Shown: positions 50,571 to 60,391, numbered from the stretch's first letter. The stretch is 64,000 bases of DNA from Streptomyces sp. NBC_00190 (GCF_036203305.1 NZ_CP108131.1:5766001-5830000); one strand, 5' to 3'. Notes: a model not told the origin generated them from the sequence alone. Made by a program: numbers and translations.

Positions 50571-52094
50571 GTGGCTTTGACCGAGCCGGCCGCGGCCGAG
50601 GCCGCCGCACATAACACGCCGCAGAGCGCCCAGGGGTTCACGGCGGATTTCACGGAAGACTTCACCGAAGAGTTCACAGAAGAGTTCACGGCGGAGATCG
50701 CGCCGCAGGGCACGCGGGACATCGCGCCGCAGGTGCCGCCGCAGGGGAGCCGGGCGCCAGGGCCCGGCGCCGCCCGGGGAGTTGGCGGACCCGGCCGGTC
50801 CCTCTCCCCGGACGGCATCCTGCGCAGGCAGGCGCAGCGGGAGTCCGCCGCCAGGACGTACGCCCGCTCGCTGCCCATCGTCCCGGTGCGGGCCCGCGGG
50901 CTGACGATCGAAGGCGCCGACGGGCGCCGCTACCTCGACTGCCTCTCCGGGGCCGGAACCCTCGCCCTCGGGCACAACCACCCGGTCGTGCTCGAAGCCA
51001 TCCGCAAAGTCCTCGACTCCGGGGCTCCGCTGCACGTGCTCGACCTCGCGACCCCGGTCAAGGACGCCTTCACCACCGAGCTGTTCGCCAATCTGCCGCC
51101 ACAACTGGCCGCCGACGCCCGCATCCAGTTCTGCGGACCGGCCGGCACGGACGCGGTGGAGGCCGCCCTCAAACTGGTCCGCACAGCGACCGGTCGCTCG
51201 GGGCTGCTCGCCTTCACCGGGGCCTACCACGGGATGACCGCCGGAGCCCTCGCCGCCTCGGGCGGCGCCCCGGACGTACGGGTGACCCGGCTCCCGTATC
51301 CGCAGGACCACCGCTGCCCGTTCGGGATCGGCGGCCCCGAGGGGGCCGAACTCGGCGCCCGCTGGGCGGAGAACCTCCTCGACGACCCCAAGGGCGGGGT
51401 ACCCGCCCCCGCCGGCCTGATCGTCGAACCCGTACAGGGCGAGGGCGGGGTACTCCCGGCCCCGGACGCCTGGCTGCGCCGGATGCGGGAGATCACCGAG
51501 GCGCGGGGAATCCCACTGATCGCCGACGAGGTACAGACGGGAGTCGGCCGCACCGGTGCTTTCTGGGGGGTCGACCACGCCGGGGTGGTGCCCGATGTGA
51601 TGGTCCTGTCCAAGGCGATCGGCGGCAGCCTGCCGCTCGCGGTGATCGTGTACCGGGCGGCCCTGGACATCTGGACCCCCGGCGCCCACGCGGGCACCTT
51701 CCGCGGCAACCAGCTCGCCATGGCCGCCGGTGCCGCCACGCTCGCCTTCGTCCGCGAGAACCGGCTCGCCGAGCGCGCCGCCGCCTTGGGCGAGAGCATG
51801 CTGACGGCCCTGCGCGGCCTGGCTTCCGCCCAGCCCTGCATCGGGGACGTCCGGGGGCGCGGCCTGATGATCGGCGTCGAACTGGTCGACCCCGACACCG
51901 GGTCGGCCGCGCCGGCCCTGGCCGCGGCCGTCCGCCAGGAGTGCCTGGACCGCGGCCTGATCGTCGAACTGGGCGGCCGCCACAACGCCGTCGTCCGACT
52001 GCTCCCTCCACTGACCCTCACCGACGAGCAGGCCGCGGCGGTCCTCGACCGCCTGGCCGACGCCATCCCGGCCGCAGCCCGACGACCCCACTGA
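50571..52094 (+). CDS. Class III aminotransferase (diaminobutyrate-type) of the siderophore cluster
   Basis: A PLP enzyme of 507 residues. It matches diaminobutyrate:2-oxoglutarate aminotransferases (YLDCLSGAGTLALGHNHP, FTGAYHGMTAGALAASG, EPVQGEGGV, IADEVQTGVGRTG, and VLSKAIGGSLPLA with the PLP lysine). Such enzymes supply diaminobutyrate, or with a decarboxylase diaminopropane, to rhizobactin-like siderophores. The N-terminal 85 residues are an odd extension with five FT(A/E)(D/E)-type repeats encoded at 50637-50696. GTG 50571 follows GGGAGGA. First gene of a four-gene run. Confidence 0.85.
   Translation: MALTEPAAAEAAAHNTPQSAQGFTADFTEDFTEEFTEEFTAEIAPQGTRDIAPQVPPQGSRAPGPGAARGVGGPGRSLSPDGILRRQAQRESAARTYARSLPIVPVRARGLTIEGADGRRYLDCLSGAGTLALGHNHPVVLEAIRKVLDSGAPLHVLDLATPVKDAFTTELFANLPPQLAADARIQFCGPAGTDAVEAALKLVRTATGRSGLLAFTGAYHGMTAGALAASGGAPDVRVTRLPYPQDHRCPFGIGGPEGAELGARWAENLLDDPKGGVPAPAGLIVEPVQGEGGVLPAPDAWLRRMREITEARGIPLIADEVQTGVGRTGAFWGVDHAGVVPDVMVLSKAIGGSLPLAVIVYRAALDIWTPGAHAGTFRGNQLAMAAGAATLAFVRENRLAERAAALGESMLTALRGLASAQPCIGDVRGRGLMIGVELVDPDTGSAAPALAAAVRQECLDRGLIVELGGRHNAVVRLLPPLTLTDEQAAAVLDRLADAIPAAARRPH
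50637..50696 (+). repeat. Five 12-base degenerate repeats in the aminotransferase gene
   Basis: Five in-frame units encode Phe-Thr-(Ala/Glu)-(Asp/Glu). Codon wobble differs between copies, so the peptide repeat is kept better than the DNA repeat. Confidence 0.8.
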
Positions 52095-52130
52095 CCCGGA
52101 CCCCACTGACCCGGACCCCGAGGACCCGCG

Positions 52131-54506
52131 ATGCCCGATCCGCACCAGTCCACCCCGCCCCACGGCGGGCCGCTCCCGCAGTCCCCGGCCCCCGCGGCCG
52201 CCGGACCCGCGGACCCCGCCCCCGCGCAGCACCAGGAACTCGATAGAGCCCCGGCCCCTGACCCCGACCACGGACCCCAGTCGGCCCCCGGGTCCCCCAC
52301 GCCGCCCGAGCGAGGTGCCCAGGAGGCCTCCGGACCCGCCGAGGCCCAGCAACGCCCGGCCCCCGCGGCGTCTCCCGACCCCGCCTCCGGGCTTCTTCCC
52401 CCCGCGCCCCCGCCGCCGACTCCCGCCGGCCCTCCTCGGACCACCGGGCCCGGGCAGGCATCCGTACCGCCGCCCGGGGCCGCCGAACGGTACGAGGCCT
52501 CCGCCGACCGCTCCCCGGCCGACCGATCCCCGGCCGACCGATCCCCGGCCGCCGAGCCCCGTCCCGCAGTCCCGGCCCCCACCGCCGGAGCAGCGCACCA
52601 GCAGCCCCCCGCGACCGGAATCGAGGCGGCGGCCACCGTGCCGCGTCAAAAGGACGGCACGCCCAGACCCCGGCCCGGCTGGGCAGTTCGCCCCGCAGTG
52701 GCGCCGACAGCGCTGCCCGATTTCCTGGACCACCCCGACCCGGCCGTCGCCGCCGAGGGAGCGGCGGTGGAGAACCTCCTCCGCTGCTGGGTCCGCGAAG
52801 CGGGACTGCGCCGCCCCGACGGCCTCGCCGGGACCCCGCTGCGCATCCCCCTCCCCGCATCCGGCGCGGCCCTCGTCGTCCCCGTCCGGTACTGGTCCCC
52901 CACGGGATGGCACCGCTTCGGCCCCGCCCGGCTGGCGGCCGCCCCCGCCGCCGCCCCCGCCCTGGACGCTGTCACCCTGGCCGCGCTGATCGCCCGCGAG
53001 GGCACAGGCACGCGCGCGGCCACGGCCACAGCCGCGGTCACAGCCACAGCCGCGGGCTCCTGCGGCGTTCGCGGTAGCGCCGACCTCGTCGGCCGGGTCG
53101 CCGACTCGGTCCGCCGCACCGCCGAGTTCATCGCCGACCGGCGTGAACGCCCCGCCGCCCCTCCCCCCATCGGTGTGGACCGCTTCCTGACCGCCGAACA
53201 GTCTCTCCTCCTCGGTCACCCCCTCCAGCCGGACCCGAAAAGCCGCGAAGGGCTCTCCGAGACCGAAGTACGCCGTTACTCACCAGAACTCCACGGCTCC
53301 TTCCCCCTGCACTGGTTCGCCGTCGCGCCGTCCGCCCTCGCCACCGAATCAGCCTGGACCGAACGCGGCCGTCCCGTCTCCGCCACCGCGCTGCTCGGCC
53401 GGCTCGCCCCCGGACTCCCCCTCCCCGACGGCGCCACCCCCCTTCCCCTTCACCCCTGGCAGGCCCGCGACCTGCTCCAGCGCCCCGCCGTCGCCGCCCT
53501 CCGCGACGCGGGACTTCTACACGACCTGGGCCCGTACGGCGCCCACTGGTACCCCACCTCCTCCGTCCGCACCGTCCACCGCCCGGGCGCGCCCGCGATG
53601 CTCAAGCTCTCCCTGGGCCTGCGCATCACCAACTCCCGCCGCGAGAACCTCCGCAAGGAGCTCCACCGCGGTGTCGAAGTGCACCGGCTGCTCCGCACCG
53701 GCCTCGCCGAGCAGTGGCAGACGGCCCACCCCGGCTTCGACATCGTCCGCGACCCCGCCTGGGTCGCCGTCGACTCCCCGGACGGCACCCCCGTCCCCGG
53801 ACTCGACGCCCTCCTGCGCCACAACCCCTTCCGCTCCGGCGACGACGCCGTCTGCGTCGCCGCGCTCACCTCGCCCCGCCCGTGGCCCGGACGGACCACC
53901 ATGAGCTCCCGGCTCGCCGAGATCATCTCCGCCCTCGCCGCCGCCACCGGACGTACCACCACCGCGGTCGCCGCAGAGTGGTTCCTGCGCTACCTCGACC
54001 GTGTGGTCCTTCCGGTCCTCGCCTTCGACGCGCTCGCCGGCATCGCCCTCGAAGCGCACCAGCAGAACACCCTGGTCCTCCTCGACCCGGTCGGCTGGCC
54101 GGTCGGCGGCCGTTACCGCGACAACCAGGGCTACTACTTCCGCGCATCCCGCCGCGCGGAACTGGAGCACCGGCTCCCCGGCATCGGCAGCCTCAGCGAC
54201 ACCTTCGTCCCCGACGCCGTCACCGACGAACGCTTCGCCTACTACCTCGGCATCAACAACGTGCTGGGCCTCATCGGCGCCTTCGGGTCCCAGCGGCTCG
54301 CCGACGAGCGCGTGCTCCTCGCCGCCTTCCGCCGATTCCTCGGCAAGACCTCAGGCCTCGGCCCGCTCCCCGCGCGGCTGCTCGACTCGCCCACCCTGCG
54401 CTGCAAGGCGAACCTGCTCACCCGCCTGGGCGGCCTCGACGAACTCGTCGGACCCGTCGACACCCAGTCCGTCTACGTCACCATCACCAACCCCCTCCAC
54501 GATTGA
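52131..54506 (+). CDS. IucA/IucC-family siderophore synthetase with Pro-rich N-terminus
   Basis: A protein of 791 residues. The last 600 form an NRPS-independent siderophore synthetase, which joins carboxylates such as citrate to amines with ATP. Visible are LPLHPWQARDLLQRPA, PTSSVRTVHRPGAPAMLKLSLGLRITNSRREN, EAHQQNTLVLLDP and GRYRDNQGYYF. The first 185 residues are Pro/Ala-rich and include a DRSPA triple repeat; this part is odd, and the true start could be inside it (for example GTG 52639). It follows the aminotransferase by 36 bases. Confidence 0.88.
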   Translation: MPDPHQSTPPHGGPLPQSPAPAAAGPADPAPAQHQELDRAPAPDPDHGPQSAPGSPTPPERGAQEASGPAEAQQRPAPAASPDPASGLLPPAPPPPTPAGPPRTTGPGQASVPPPGAAERYEASADRSPADRSPADRSPAAEPRPAVPAPTAGAAHQQPPATGIEAAATVPRQKDGTPRPRPGWAVRPAVAPTALPDFLDHPDPAVAAEGAAVENLLRCWVREAGLRRPDGLAGTPLRIPLPASGAALVVPVRYWSPTGWHRFGPARLAAAPAAAPALDAVTLAALIAREGTGTRAATATAAVTATAAGSCGVRGSADLVGRVADSVRRTAEFIADRRERPAAPPPIGVDRFLTAEQSLLLGHPLQPDPKSREGLSETEVRRYSPELHGSFPLHWFAVAPSALATESAWTERGRPVSATALLGRLAPGLPLPDGATPLPLHPWQARDLLQRPAVAALRDAGLLHDLGPYGAHWYPTSSVRTVHRPGAPAMLKLSLGLRITNSRRENLRKELHRGVEVHRLLRTGLAEQWQTAHPGFDIVRDPAWVAVDSPDGTPVPGLDALLRHNPFRSGDDAVCVAALTSPRPWPGRTTMSSRLAEIISALAAATGRTTTAVAAEWFLRYLDRVVLPVLAFDALAGIALEAHQQNTLVLLDPVGWPVGGRYRDNQGYYFRASRRAELEHRLPGIGSLSDTFVPDAVTDERFAYYLGINNVLGLIGAFGSQRLADERVLLAAFRRFLGKTSGLGPLPARLLDSPTLRCKANLLTRLGGLDELVGPVDTQSVYVTITNPLHD

Positions 54507-54537
54507 CGCGTCGCCGCCGACGCGGGGAAGAGCCCCC

Positions 54538-55236
54538 ATGCCCACCACAAACGCCCCCGCCGAACCCGTCGGCCGCGCCACCCACGCCACCGGCGTGGTC
54601 CGGCCCCGCGACGACACCTTCGAACTGCGACTCACCGCCGAGCTGTTGCCCCTGCTCGCCGAAGCCGACCTCCTCGACTCCCCGGCGACCTGGGGCAGCA
54701 CCGACACCCCCGCCGGAGCCTTCCGCCTCGATCCCGTACGACCCGGCCGAGACCTGGAACTCCTCACCGGCTGGATGAACGACCCCGACGTGGCCGCCTA
54801 CTGGGAGCTCGCCGGCCCCGCTGCCGTCACCGCCGCCCACCTGCGGGCCCAGCTCGACGGGGACAGCCGCAGCATCCCCTGCCTCGGTCTCCTCGACGGC
54901 ACACCGATGAGCTACTGGGAGATCTACCGGGCCGACCTGGACCCGCTCTCCCGCCACTACCCGGCGCGCCCCCACGACACGGGTATCCACCTGCTCATCG
55001 GAGACGGCCCGAACCGCGGCCGGGGTCTGGGCACCACTCTGCTGCGCGCCGTCGCCGGCCTGGTGCTCGACAACCGCCCTCGCTGCACGCGCGTGATCGC
55101 GGAACCGGACATCCGCAACACCCCCTCCGTATCGGCCTTCCTGAGCTCCGGATTCCGCTGTTACGCGGAAATCGACCTTCCCGAGAAGCGAGCCGCCCTG
55201 ATGATCCGGGAGCGGGCGCTGCGCAATCTCCTCTGA
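54538..55236 (+). CDS. IucB-type GNAT acyltransferase
   Basis: A protein of 232 residues. The GNAT fold is of the siderophore type (LDPVRPGRDLELLTGWMNDPDVAAYWELAG, GIHLLIGDGPNRGRGLGTTLL). Relatives (IucB, MbtK, RhbD) acylate the hydroxylated or free amine of lysine, ornithine or diaminopropane during siderophore assembly. It begins 31 bases after the synthetase. In this cluster it would modify the diamine before condensation. Confidence 0.85.
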   Translation: MPTTNAPAEPVGRATHATGVVRPRDDTFELRLTAELLPLLAEADLLDSPATWGSTDTPAGAFRLDPVRPGRDLELLTGWMNDPDVAAYWELAGPAAVTAAHLRAQLDGDSRSIPCLGLLDGTPMSYWEIYRADLDPLSRHYPARPHDTGIHLLIGDGPNRGRGLGTTLLRAVAGLVLDNRPRCTRVIAEPDIRNTPSVSAFLSSGFRCYAEIDLPEKRAALMIRERALRNLL

Positions 55237-55333
55237 CTGCCGCCCCGCACGCCCTGACCGTCGTCGCGCTCCGCACCTCTCCCTTTGATAACTCTGCGTG
55301 ACGAAGCGCAGTTCCCGATCTCCGAGGAGTCCC

Positions 55334-57214
55334 GTGCAGAATTTTCCCTCAGCCCCCGACTCCGCCGAGCCCTCCGTGTCCCCCTCGCCCCAGTACCCCC
55401 GTACACCCCCCGAACTCAACCGCGCGACCTGGGACGGCGCCGCCAGGCGACTGCTCGCCAAGATGCTCGCCGAGTTCGCCTACGAGGAGATCATCAGCCC
55501 CGTCCCTGTCCCCGTCTCCGTCCCCACCCCCGCCCCGGCCGCCGCCGGTGACGCGTGGACCCTGACCCTGGACGACGGCAGCAGTCTCGGCTTCCGGGCC
55601 CGCCGCCGCGCCTACGGCAGCTGGGACGTCGCCCCCGACACGATCACCCTCACCCCGCCTCCTTCCTCACCGCAGCCGCCGTCCGCCTTCGGGGACCCGT
55701 ACGCCTTCCTCACCCGATCCCGCACCCTCCTCGGCATCGACGGAGTCACCCTCGGCCACCTCGTCCGCGAGCTGAGCGCCACCCTCTGCGCCGACGCCCG
55801 GATCGATCACACCGCGCTCACCGCCGACGTCCTCGCCGACCTCGATTACGCCGCCCTCGAAGGCCACCAGACCGGACATCCCTGGCTCGTCCTCAACAAG
55901 GGACGCATCGGTCTCTCCGCCTCCGACACCGCCGCCTGGGCCCCCGAGGCCCGCACCCGCCAACGGCTGCCCTGGCTCGCCGCCCACACCTCGCTCGCGA
56001 CCTACCGAGGCACCGCCGGCCTGGAGGATCCCGCCCGCCTCTACTCCGCCGAGCTGGACCCCGCCACCCGCGCCGCCTTCGACCAGGCCCTGCGCGACCG
56101 CGGCCTGGACCCGCTCCACTACCTCTACCTGCCGGTCCACCCCTGGCAGTGGGACGAGGTCGTCCTCCCCCTCTTCGCCCCGGCCCTCGCCTCGGGCGTC
56201 CTCGTCCCGCTCCCCGCCGATCCCGACGTGCGCCTGCCTCAGCAGTCCATCCGTACGTTCCTCAACCTCACCCGTCCCGACCGGCACAGCGTCAAGCTCC
56301 CGCTCTCCGTCTTCAACACCATGGTCTGGCGCGGCCTGCCCAGCGACCTCGCCCTCGCCGCCCCCGCCGTCACCGCCTGGATCCACTCCCTGCGCGACGC
56401 CGACCCCTTCCTCCGCGACGAATGCCGGGTCATCCTGCTCGGCGAGGTCGCCTCCGTCACCGTCCGCCACGCCGTCTACGACGAGCTTCCCGAGGTCCCG
56501 TACCAGTACAAGGAGCTCCTCGGCGCGATCTGGCGCGAGCCCCTGACCGGCCGCCTCGGATCAGGCGAGCGTGCCCGCACGCTCGCCTCGCTCCTCCACA
56601 CCGACCTGCGCGGCCGTTCCTTCACCGCCGAACTCGTCGCCCGGTCCGGGCTGACCCCCGAGGCCTGGCTGCGGCGCCTGTTCGCCGCCGTGCTCCCCCC
56701 GCTCCTGCACTTCCTCTACCGCTACGGCACCGTCTTCTCCCCGCACGGAGAGAACGCCATCGTGATCTTCGACGAGCAGGACGTCCCGGTCCGCCTCGCG
56801 GTCAAGGACTTCGTGGACGACGTCAACATCAGTGCCGAACCGCTGCCCGAGCTGGACTCCCTGCCCGAAGAGGTCCGGGCGGTCCTGCTCACCGAGCCCG
56901 CGGACTTCCTGCCTCAGTTCATCCACTCCGGGCTCTTCGTCGGCGTCTTCCGCTACCTCTCGGCCCTGTGCGAGGACAGCCTCGGCGTCCCGGAGAGCGA
57001 GTTCTGGTTCCTCGTACGGGCGGAGATCCTCCGCCACCAGTCCCGCTTCCCGGAGCTCAAGGACCGCTACGAGCTCTTCGACCTGCTCGGCGAGCGCATC
57101 GGACGGCTCTGCCTGAACCGGAACCGGCTCTACGAGGACGGCTACCGCGACCGCCCCACACGCCCGCACGCCGTCCAGCACGGCACCGTACCCAACCCGC
57201 TTTACCAGCCGTGA
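55334..57214 (+). CDS. IucC-type siderophore synthetase
   Basis: A second NRPS-independent synthetase, 626 residues, with full-length family motifs: VHPWQWDEVVLPLFAP, QQSIRTFLNLTRPDRHSVKLPLS, GENAIVIFDEQDVPVRLAVKDFVDDVNIS. The IucC branch usually performs the second condensation that closes a citrate siderophore. GTG 55334 follows GAGGAG; the gap to the acyltransferase (97 bases) holds no clear terminator, so the cluster may be one transcript. No exporter or uptake gene lies beside it. Confidence 0.88.
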   Translation: MQNFPSAPDSAEPSVSPSPQYPRTPPELNRATWDGAARRLLAKMLAEFAYEEIISPVPVPVSVPTPAPAAAGDAWTLTLDDGSSLGFRARRRAYGSWDVAPDTITLTPPPSSPQPPSAFGDPYAFLTRSRTLLGIDGVTLGHLVRELSATLCADARIDHTALTADVLADLDYAALEGHQTGHPWLVLNKGRIGLSASDTAAWAPEARTRQRLPWLAAHTSLATYRGTAGLEDPARLYSAELDPATRAAFDQALRDRGLDPLHYLYLPVHPWQWDEVVLPLFAPALASGVLVPLPADPDVRLPQQSIRTFLNLTRPDRHSVKLPLSVFNTMVWRGLPSDLALAAPAVTAWIHSLRDADPFLRDECRVILLGEVASVTVRHAVYDELPEVPYQYKELLGAIWREPLTGRLGSGERARTLASLLHTDLRGRSFTAELVARSGLTPEAWLRRLFAAVLPPLLHFLYRYGTVFSPHGENAIVIFDEQDVPVRLAVKDFVDDVNISAEPLPELDSLPEEVRAVLLTEPADFLPQFIHSGLFVGVFRYLSALCEDSLGVPESEFWFLVRAEILRHQSRFPELKDRYELFDLLGERIGRLCLNRNRLYEDGYRDRPTRPHAVQHGTVPNPLYQP

Positions 57215-57233
57215 GCCCTCGCCGGTGCCGTCA

Positions 57234-57256
57234 CTGTCGGTGGAGCCCCGTAGGGT
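57234..57256 (+). promoter_or_regulatory. RecA-NDp-like (PafBC-type) promoter of the DinG-like gene
   Basis: CTGTCGGTGGA, six bases, then TAGGGT. This matches tTGTCRGTGgc-N6-TAgggT at all but two positions, including the full -10 half. The start of transcription would be near 57262, leaving about five bases before the ATG. Confidence 0.75.
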
Positions 57257-57266
57257 TGGCAGTGCT

Positions 57267-59237
57267 ATGACGAAGCCCTCCCTCCCCGACCTGCTGCACG
57301 CCGCCGTCTCCGCCGTCGGCGGCACGGAGCGCCCCGGCCAGGTGGCCATGGCCGAAGCCGTCGCCGAAGCGATCGACGACAACTCCCACCGGCTCATCCA
57401 GGCCGGAACCGGCACCGGCAAGTCCCTCGGCTACCTGGTGCCGGCGCTCGCGCACGGGGAGCGGGTGGTCGTGGCCACCGCGACCCTCGCCCTCCAGCGC
57501 CAGCTCGTCGAGCGCGACCTGCCGCGCACGGTGGAGGCACTGCACCCGCAGCTGCGCCGCCGCCCCCAGTTCGCCATGCTCAAGGGCCGTTCCAACTATC
57601 TGTGCCTGCACCGCCTGCACGAGGGCGCGCCGCAGGACGAGGAGGAGGGCCTCTTCGACCAGTTCGAGGCGGCCACCCCCACCAGCAAGCTCGGCAAGGA
57701 CCTGCTGCGCCTGCGCGACTGGGCGGACGAGACGGAGACCGGTGACCGCGACGACCTGACCCCGGGCGTCTCCGACAAGGCCTGGGGGCAGATCTCCGTC
57801 TCCTCCCGCGAGTGCCTGGGCGCGACGAAGTGCGCGTACGGGGCCGAGTGCTTCGCCGAGGCCGCGCGCGAGCGCGCCAAGCTCGCGGACGTGGTCGTCA
57901 CCAACCACGCGCTGCTCGCCATCGACGCCATCGAGGGCGCCCCGGTGCTGCCGCAGCACGAGGTGCTGATCGTGGACGAGGCGCACGAGCTGGTCTCCCG
58001 GGTGACCGGGGTCGCCACCGGCGAGCTCACCCCGGGGCAGGTCAACCGTGCGGTGAAGCGTGCCGCCAAGCTGGTCGACGAGAAGACGGCCGACTCCCTG
58101 CAGACGGCCTCCGAGTCCTTCGAGCGGGTCATGGAGCTGGCGCTCCCCGGCCGCCTGGAAGAGATCCCCGAGGACCTCGGGTACGCGCTGATGGCCCTGC
58201 GGGACGCCGCGCGCAATGTGATCTCCGCGATCGGCGCGACCCGCGACAAGTCCGTCCACGACGAGGACGCGGTCCGCAAGCAGGCTCTGGCCGGCGTGGA
58301 GGGCATCCACACGGTGGCCGAGCGGATCACCAACGGCTCCGAGTACGACGTCGTCTGGTACGAGCGCCACGACCGCTTCGGCGCCACCGTCCGGGTCGCC
58401 CCGCTGTCGGTGTCGGGCCTGCTGCGCGAGAAGCTGTTCGAGGACCGCTCGGTGGTCCTGACCTCGGCCACCCTCAAGCTCGGCGGCGACTTCAACGGGG
58501 TCGCGGCCTCGCTGGGCCTGTCCCCCGAGGGAGTCGAGGGGGACGACGTGCCGCTCTGGAAGGGCCTGGACGTCGGCTCGCCCTTCGACTACCCGAAGCA
58601 GGGCATCCTCTACGTCGCCAAGCACCTGGCCACGCCGGGTCGCGAGGGCACCCGCGGCGACATGATGGACGAGCTCGCCGAGCTGATCGAGGCGGCCGGC
58701 GGCCGTACCCTCGGGCTCTTCTCCTCCATGCGCGGCGCCAAGGCGGCCGCCGAGGAACTGCGCGGCCGGCTCGACAACCCGATCCTGCTCCAGGGCGAGG
58801 AGACGCTCGGCGAGCTGATCAAGGCCTTCGCGGCGGACCCGAAGACCTGCCTGTTCGGAACGCTGTCGCTGTGGCAGGGCGTGGACGTGCCCGGACCCAG
58901 CTGCCAGCTGGTCGTCATGGACAGGATTCCGTTCCCGCGCCCCGACGACCCGCTGATGAGCGCCCGGCAGAAGTCGGTGGAGGAGCACGGCGGCAACGGC
59001 TTCATGGCCGTCGCGGCGACGCATGCCGCCCTGCTGATGGCCCAGGGCGCGGGCCGCCTCGTACGGGCCACGGGGGACCGGGGTGTCGTCGCCGTGCTGG
59101 ATCCCCGGCTGGCCACGGCACGGTACGGGACCTTCCTGCGGGCCACGCTGCCGGACTTCTGGTACACCACGGACCGCAACCAGGCCCGCCGCTCCCTGGC
59201 CGCCATCGACGCTTCCGCCAAGGCCGACGGCAAGTAG
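57267..59237 (+). CDS. dinG: DinG/XPD-like ATP-dependent helicase
   Basis: A superfamily 2 helicase of 656 residues. Walker A is AGTGTGKSLGYLVPAL, the Walker B box is VDEAHELV, and the C-terminal part has TLSLWQGVDVPG and ARGRLVRATGDRG-type motifs. Four cysteines (around LCLH, ECLGATKCAYGAEC) sit where XPD and DinG bind an iron-sulfur cluster. The family unwinds 5'-tailed DNA in repair. It converges on lexA and has a damage-type promoter. ATG 57267 fits that promoter; no binding site is needed if the message is leaderless. Confidence 0.9.
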   Translation: MTKPSLPDLLHAAVSAVGGTERPGQVAMAEAVAEAIDDNSHRLIQAGTGTGKSLGYLVPALAHGERVVVATATLALQRQLVERDLPRTVEALHPQLRRRPQFAMLKGRSNYLCLHRLHEGAPQDEEEGLFDQFEAATPTSKLGKDLLRLRDWADETETGDRDDLTPGVSDKAWGQISVSSRECLGATKCAYGAECFAEAARERAKLADVVVTNHALLAIDAIEGAPVLPQHEVLIVDEAHELVSRVTGVATGELTPGQVNRAVKRAAKLVDEKTADSLQTASESFERVMELALPGRLEEIPEDLGYALMALRDAARNVISAIGATRDKSVHDEDAVRKQALAGVEGIHTVAERITNGSEYDVVWYERHDRFGATVRVAPLSVSGLLREKLFEDRSVVLTSATLKLGGDFNGVAASLGLSPEGVEGDDVPLWKGLDVGSPFDYPKQGILYVAKHLATPGREGTRGDMMDELAELIEAAGGRTLGLFSSMRGAKAAAEELRGRLDNPILLQGEETLGELIKAFAADPKTCLFGTLSLWQGVDVPGPSCQLVVMDRIPFPRPDDPLMSARQKSVEEHGGNGFMAVAATHAALLMAQGAGRLVRATGDRGVVAVLDPRLATARYGTFLRATLPDFWYTTDRNQARRSLAAIDASAKADGK

Positions 59238-59262
59238 GCACCGGGCCGCGGGCATGGAACAA

Positions 59263-59293
59263 CCCCCGGGACCGGCGCAGTGGATCCCGGGGG
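59263..59293. terminator. Terminator between dinG and lexA
   Basis: A 9-bp stem (CCCCCGGGA with its complement) with a 13-base loop between two convergent genes. Confidence 0.6.
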
Positions 59294-59311
59294 CTGGATG
59301 GTGGCGGCGGG

Positions 59312-60103
59312 TCAGACCCGACGCAGTACCGCGACGACCTTGCCGAGGATGGTCGCCTCGTCACCGGGGATCGGCTGGTAGGCGGAGTTGTGCGGGAGCA
59401 GCCACACGTGGCCGTCCTCGCGCTTGAACCGCTTGACGGTGGCCTCGCCGTCCAGCATCGCGGCGACGATGTCGCCATTCTCCGCGACCGGCTGGCGACG
59501 GACCGTGACCCAGTCGCCGTCACAGATGGCGGCTTCGATCATCGAGTCGCCGACGACCTTGAGGACGAAGAGCTCGCCGTCGCCGACGAGCTGGCGGGGG
59601 AGCGGGAAGACGTCCTCGACCGACTCCTCGGCGAGGATCGGGCCGCCGGCCGCGATCCGGCCGACCAGGGGAACGTAAGAGGCGGCGGGCTTGCCGGTGG
59701 TGTCCGTGGGCTGCGAGCTGGGCTGGTCCGAGCCCCGTACCTCATACGCCCGGGGGCGGTGCGGGTCGCGGCGCAGGAAGCCCTTCCGCTCCAGCGCCAT
59801 CAGCTGGTGCGCGACCGAGGAGGTGCTGGACAGGCCGACCGCCTGGCCGATCTCCCGCATCGACGGCGGGTAACCCCGCCGCTGCACCGAGTCGCGAATG
59901 ACTTCGATGACCCTCCGCTGCCGGTCCGTGAGCCCGGAGCTGTCGGCGCGGATGCCTGGAGGTCGACCGGGCAGCGAGCGTGCGGGGCGTACGGGCTCCG
60001 CCTCCGGGTTCAGGTTTGCGTCGTTCATGGCATGCACCGGCTCAAGTCGGCTCTGGGAGCGGTTCTGGGCAGTGATGGTGGCGCTGTCTGCGGTGGTGGT
60101 CAC
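59312..60103 (-). CDS. lexA: SOS repressor LexA
   Basis: A protein of 263 residues. The N-terminal winged helix ([40 protein letters not shown]) begins after an unusually long N-terminal extension of about 55 residues, common in Streptomyces. The self-cleavage site Ala-Gly lies in [10 protein letters not shown]. The dyad is Ser187 (GDSMIEAA) and Lys224 (ATVKRFKR). GTG 60103 is preceded by GAGAGGGG. An SOS box upstream (60168-60179) indicates autoregulation. The recA SOS box in this window is another likely target. Confidence 0.96.
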   Translation of the reverse strand: MTTTADSATITAQNRSQSRLEPVHAMNDANLNPEAEPVRPARSLPGRPPGIRADSSGLTDRQRRVIEVIRDSVQRRGYPPSMREIGQAVGLSSTSSVAHQLMALERKGFLRRDPHRPRAYEVRGSDQPSSQPTDTTGKPAASYVPLVGRIAAGGPILAEESVEDVFPLPRQLVGDGELFVLKVVGDSMIEAAICDGDWVTVRRQPVAENGDIVAAMLDGEATVKRFKREDGHVWLLPHNSAYQPIPGDEATILGKVVAVLRRV

Positions 60104-60167
60104 GTCGGCCCCTCTCGAAATGTTCTCCCTAGCTGGACAACGGTAGTTGCTTTCGAAAGGTTGCGCC

Positions 60168-60179
60168 AAACACACGTTC
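60168..60179 (-). promoter_or_regulatory. LexA (SOS) box of lexA
   Basis: On the minus strand GAACGTGTGTTT, 7 of 8 fixed positions of GAAC-N4-GTTC. It directly abuts the TTGGCG -35 element of lexA. Confidence 0.75.
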
Positions 60180-60391
60180 GAGTGAAAAATCGCAGATCGT
60201 CCCGCGTGGGTACATCGAGGGGTGTATGGACGATCGGTTCGCCGAACGCGGGTTCGGCTCGGCATCCGCCGCTTACGGTACCCTTCCCGGTCGGGTCGCC
60301 GCCTTCCGGGCCTGGCTCCAGTGTGGCACCGCGAGGCCTCGTATCCGGCTATCGGACGCTGCGACACGCAGGGTCCAGGAAATCCACCACA

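Noticed and set aside
50019..53219. A minus-strand frame of about 1066 codons
   Set aside because: Antisense to the siderophore aminotransferase and synthetase; glycine-rich, with no domain.
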